From: Methanomassiliicoccaceae archaeon UBA367
GTDB taxonomy: Archaea > Thermoplasmatota > Thermoplasmata > Methanomassiliicoccales > Methanomethylophilaceae
Assembly: GCA_002506255.1 (NCBI GenBank)
Contig: DAXF01000069.1
Coordinates: forward strand, 1 to 7,318
Length of the DNA stretch: 7,318 nt
Direction: 5' to 3'
The translations under genes and the position numbers were made by a program. This document shows, piece by piece, positions 6,438 through 7,318 of the stretch. How positions within the stretch are numbered: position 1 is the stretch's first letter; each line of letters opens with the position of its first letter. Below the pieces are notes generated by a model that was not told where the DNA came from, did not search any database, and saw nothing but the letters and a program-made list of their open reading frames with translations.

Positions 6438-6868
6438 GCGAGAAGAAACCCAGACAGAGGGAGACAAGACTGATCATGATATCCCCGGCATCCAATGTGA
6501 CACCGGACCTGCTGGTCAGGACCGCTCACGCCATGGGCAAAGAGCTGTCCGCCAAGGAGACATGCTACGGTTGCCTGTTGGAAGGGGACCCGAAGACCGT
6601 TGTAGAGGTCCGGGATGAGCTGCGCAAGCTGGATCCCCACGGGATATACTCGAAGAGGAGAGCATACCCCGCCGGCGATCCACGCAGATGCAGGGCCCAG
6701 CACGGCACGAGGCCCGGATACGCTCAGCTGGAGGCTGAATGGAAATTGCTGGCCAATCTGCAGCATGCAATGGATGCGATAGATCTGGGGGAGAAGGCTC
6801 CCCCGGAGCCAAAGAAGAACAAACTGCCTGTAAAGGAATTCAAGGAGATTTGCGAGGTGAACCTATGA
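6434..6868 (+). CDS. mmp6: Methanogenesis marker protein 6
   Basis: A 144-residue protein that I recognise as marker 6. The conserved blocks are ETRLIMISPAS (10-20), LLVRTAHAMG (26-35), KETCYGCLLEG (41-51) with C44 and C47, LRKLDPHGIYSKRRAYPAGD (63-82), and RRCRAQHGTRPGYAQLEAEW (84-103) with C86. The CxxC plus the later cysteine, in a basic, histidine-containing context, could bind a metal or cluster. No activity has been assigned as far as I know. The charged, proline- and lysine-rich tail after residue 120 looks flexible. Position between mmp3 and mmp5, with ATGA overlaps on both sides, argues for a role in MCR maturation or activation, by association only. The family assignment is confident; the function is not. 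Confidence 0.88.
   Translation: MSEKKPRQRETRLIMISPASNVTPDLLVRTAHAMGKELSAKETCYGCLLEGDPKTVVEVRDELRKLDPHGIYSKRRAYPAGDPRRCRAQHGTRPGYAQLEAEWKLLANLQHAMDAIDLGEKAPPEPKKNKLPVKEFKEICEVNL
6854..6860 (+). promoter_or_regulatory. Strong Shine-Dalgarno fixing the start of mmp5
   Basis: GAGGTGA, a seven-base match to the anti-Shine-Dalgarno complement, lies 4 bases before the ATG at 6865. It rules out the in-frame upstream starts from 6739, which would lie inside mmp6. Confidence 0.7.
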
Positions 6869-7302
6869 AGAAGATATTCATCGACCCTCCGAACAGCATG
6901 ATACTGTTCGACATAGTGGAGAGGCTGGGGCATGAGCCCCTCAGCACGATGGCCGCCCTCCAGGAGAGGGTGGATAACCTGGAGATAGACATGCCCCCCA
7001 TGAACGTTACGCTTGATGATGTCATCAAGGGCCTGAAGTACGCAGGCATAGAGGTGCCCTCAGGGATAAGGGGACGGCTGGCGGTCTGGGGTCCGCAGAT
7101 CGATGCGGCGGATGCCGCCATTGTGATGACGGAAGCGCCGTACTCCTTCGGTTGCGTGGGATGCGAGCGTTCCAATGAGATGGTTAAGTACCTTCTGAGA
7201 AGAAGAGGCATACCTGTCCTCTGGGTGGAATATCCCCGCGACAAAGATGCTGCGATGCGCATGCTGGAAGAGACCAAGAAATTCCTGGAGGGACTCGAAT
7301 GA
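6865..7302 (+). CDS. mmp5: Methanogenesis marker protein 5
   Basis: A 145-residue protein with the marker 5 pattern. The N-terminal block is KKIFIDPPNSMILFDIVERLGHEPL (2-26). The middle is VPSGIRGRLAVWGPQIDAADAAIVMTEAPYSFGCVGCERSNEM, which includes a C97-V-G-C100 pair. The end is a helical segment after RRRGIPVLWVEYP. The FGCVGC motif is a plausible metal- or cluster-binding or redox pair. The biochemical role is unknown, and the family is restricted to MCR-bearing archaea. The frame is open back to 6739, but the ATG at 6865 is preferred because it sits in an ATGA overlap with the mmp6 stop, has a strong Shine-Dalgarno sequence, and matches the family N-terminus. The stop at 7302 overlaps the next start by 4 bases. 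Confidence 0.9.
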   Translation: MKKIFIDPPNSMILFDIVERLGHEPLSTMAALQERVDNLEIDMPPMNVTLDDVIKGLKYAGIEVPSGIRGRLAVWGPQIDAADAAIVMTEAPYSFGCVGCERSNEMVKYLLRRRGIPVLWVEYPRDKDAAMRMLEETKKFLEGLE

Positions 7303-7318
7303 TCAAGATAGCACAGCT
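7299..7318 (+). CDS. Start of next operon gene, probably methanogenesis marker 15 (partial)
   Basis: An ATG at 7299 overlaps the mmp5 TGA (ATGA), with GGAGG at 7287-7291 seven bases upstream. The window ends after MIKIAQ and the first two bases of a Leu codon (CTN). In many methanogens the gene after mmp5 is mmp15, whose N-terminus as I recall begins in a similar KIAQL way and which has a BadF/HgdC-type ATPase domain. Only seven residues can be inferred here, so this identity rests on gene order more than sequence. It remains open at the right edge. Confidence 0.5.

Noticed and set aside
6739..6864. Upstream extension of mmp5 to 6739
   Set aside because: It would overlap mmp6 by 130 bases. 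The ATGA overlap, the GAGGTGA site and the family N-terminus all place the start at 6865.
1..7318. CRISPR arrays, tRNA or rRNA genes, insertion sequences
   Set aside because: No regularly spaced repeats, cloverleaf-like pattern, transposase or terminal inverted repeats were seen on either strand.

Overview
The window looks like part of the genome of a methanogenic archaeon, most likely from the Methanomassiliicoccales/Thermoplasmata side. The methanogen call is firm. AtwA (component A2), McrC and methanogenesis marker proteins 3, 6 and 5 are recognisable, and these families are essentially confined to organisms that carry methyl-coenzyme M reductase (MCR). The order-level call is softer. It rests on the overall look: moderate GC, heavy AGG/AGA and ATA codon use, leaderless-looking first genes, and atwA fused to the mcrC/mmp run with no mcr structural genes in view.

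Left part (1-2551): four single genes in alternating directions. A T-rich terminator-like stretch and two back-to-back dyads precede a protein with two PRC-barrel repeats (139-696, +). This gene converges, with overlapping stops, on an unrecognised 182-residue protein (693-1241, -). That gene in turn diverges, through a 54-bp gap with one shared TATA-like element, from a small AhpD/carboxymuconolactone-decarboxylase-type protein (1296-1601, +). The last of the four is a winged-helix regulator with a methanogen-type C-terminal domain (1583-2551, -), which reads away from the operon described next.

Right part (2681 to the end): one tightly packed + strand operon, atwA-mcrC-mmp3-mmp6-mmp5 followed by the first codons of another gene, probably mmp15. 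Each of the five junctions is a 4-base stop/start overlap (TTGA twice, then ATGA three times), so translation is probably coupled throughout. AtwA is the ATPase that drives reductive activation of the nickel cofactor F430 in MCR. McrC and Mmp3 are, as I recall from recent structural work, partners in the same activation complex. Mmp5, Mmp6 and Mmp15 are conserved companions of unproven role. The operon is therefore best read as the MCR activation/maturation module.

Regulation: the PRC-barrel gene and atwA share an identical TTTTATAAC box 28-29 bases before the ATG, which predicts leaderless transcripts. A 17-bp imperfect dyad lies between the atwA TATA box and its start codon, next to the divergent HTH gene. 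The testable proposal is that this regulator controls MCR activation. I see no tRNA, rRNA, CRISPR array, insertion sequence or clear pseudogene.
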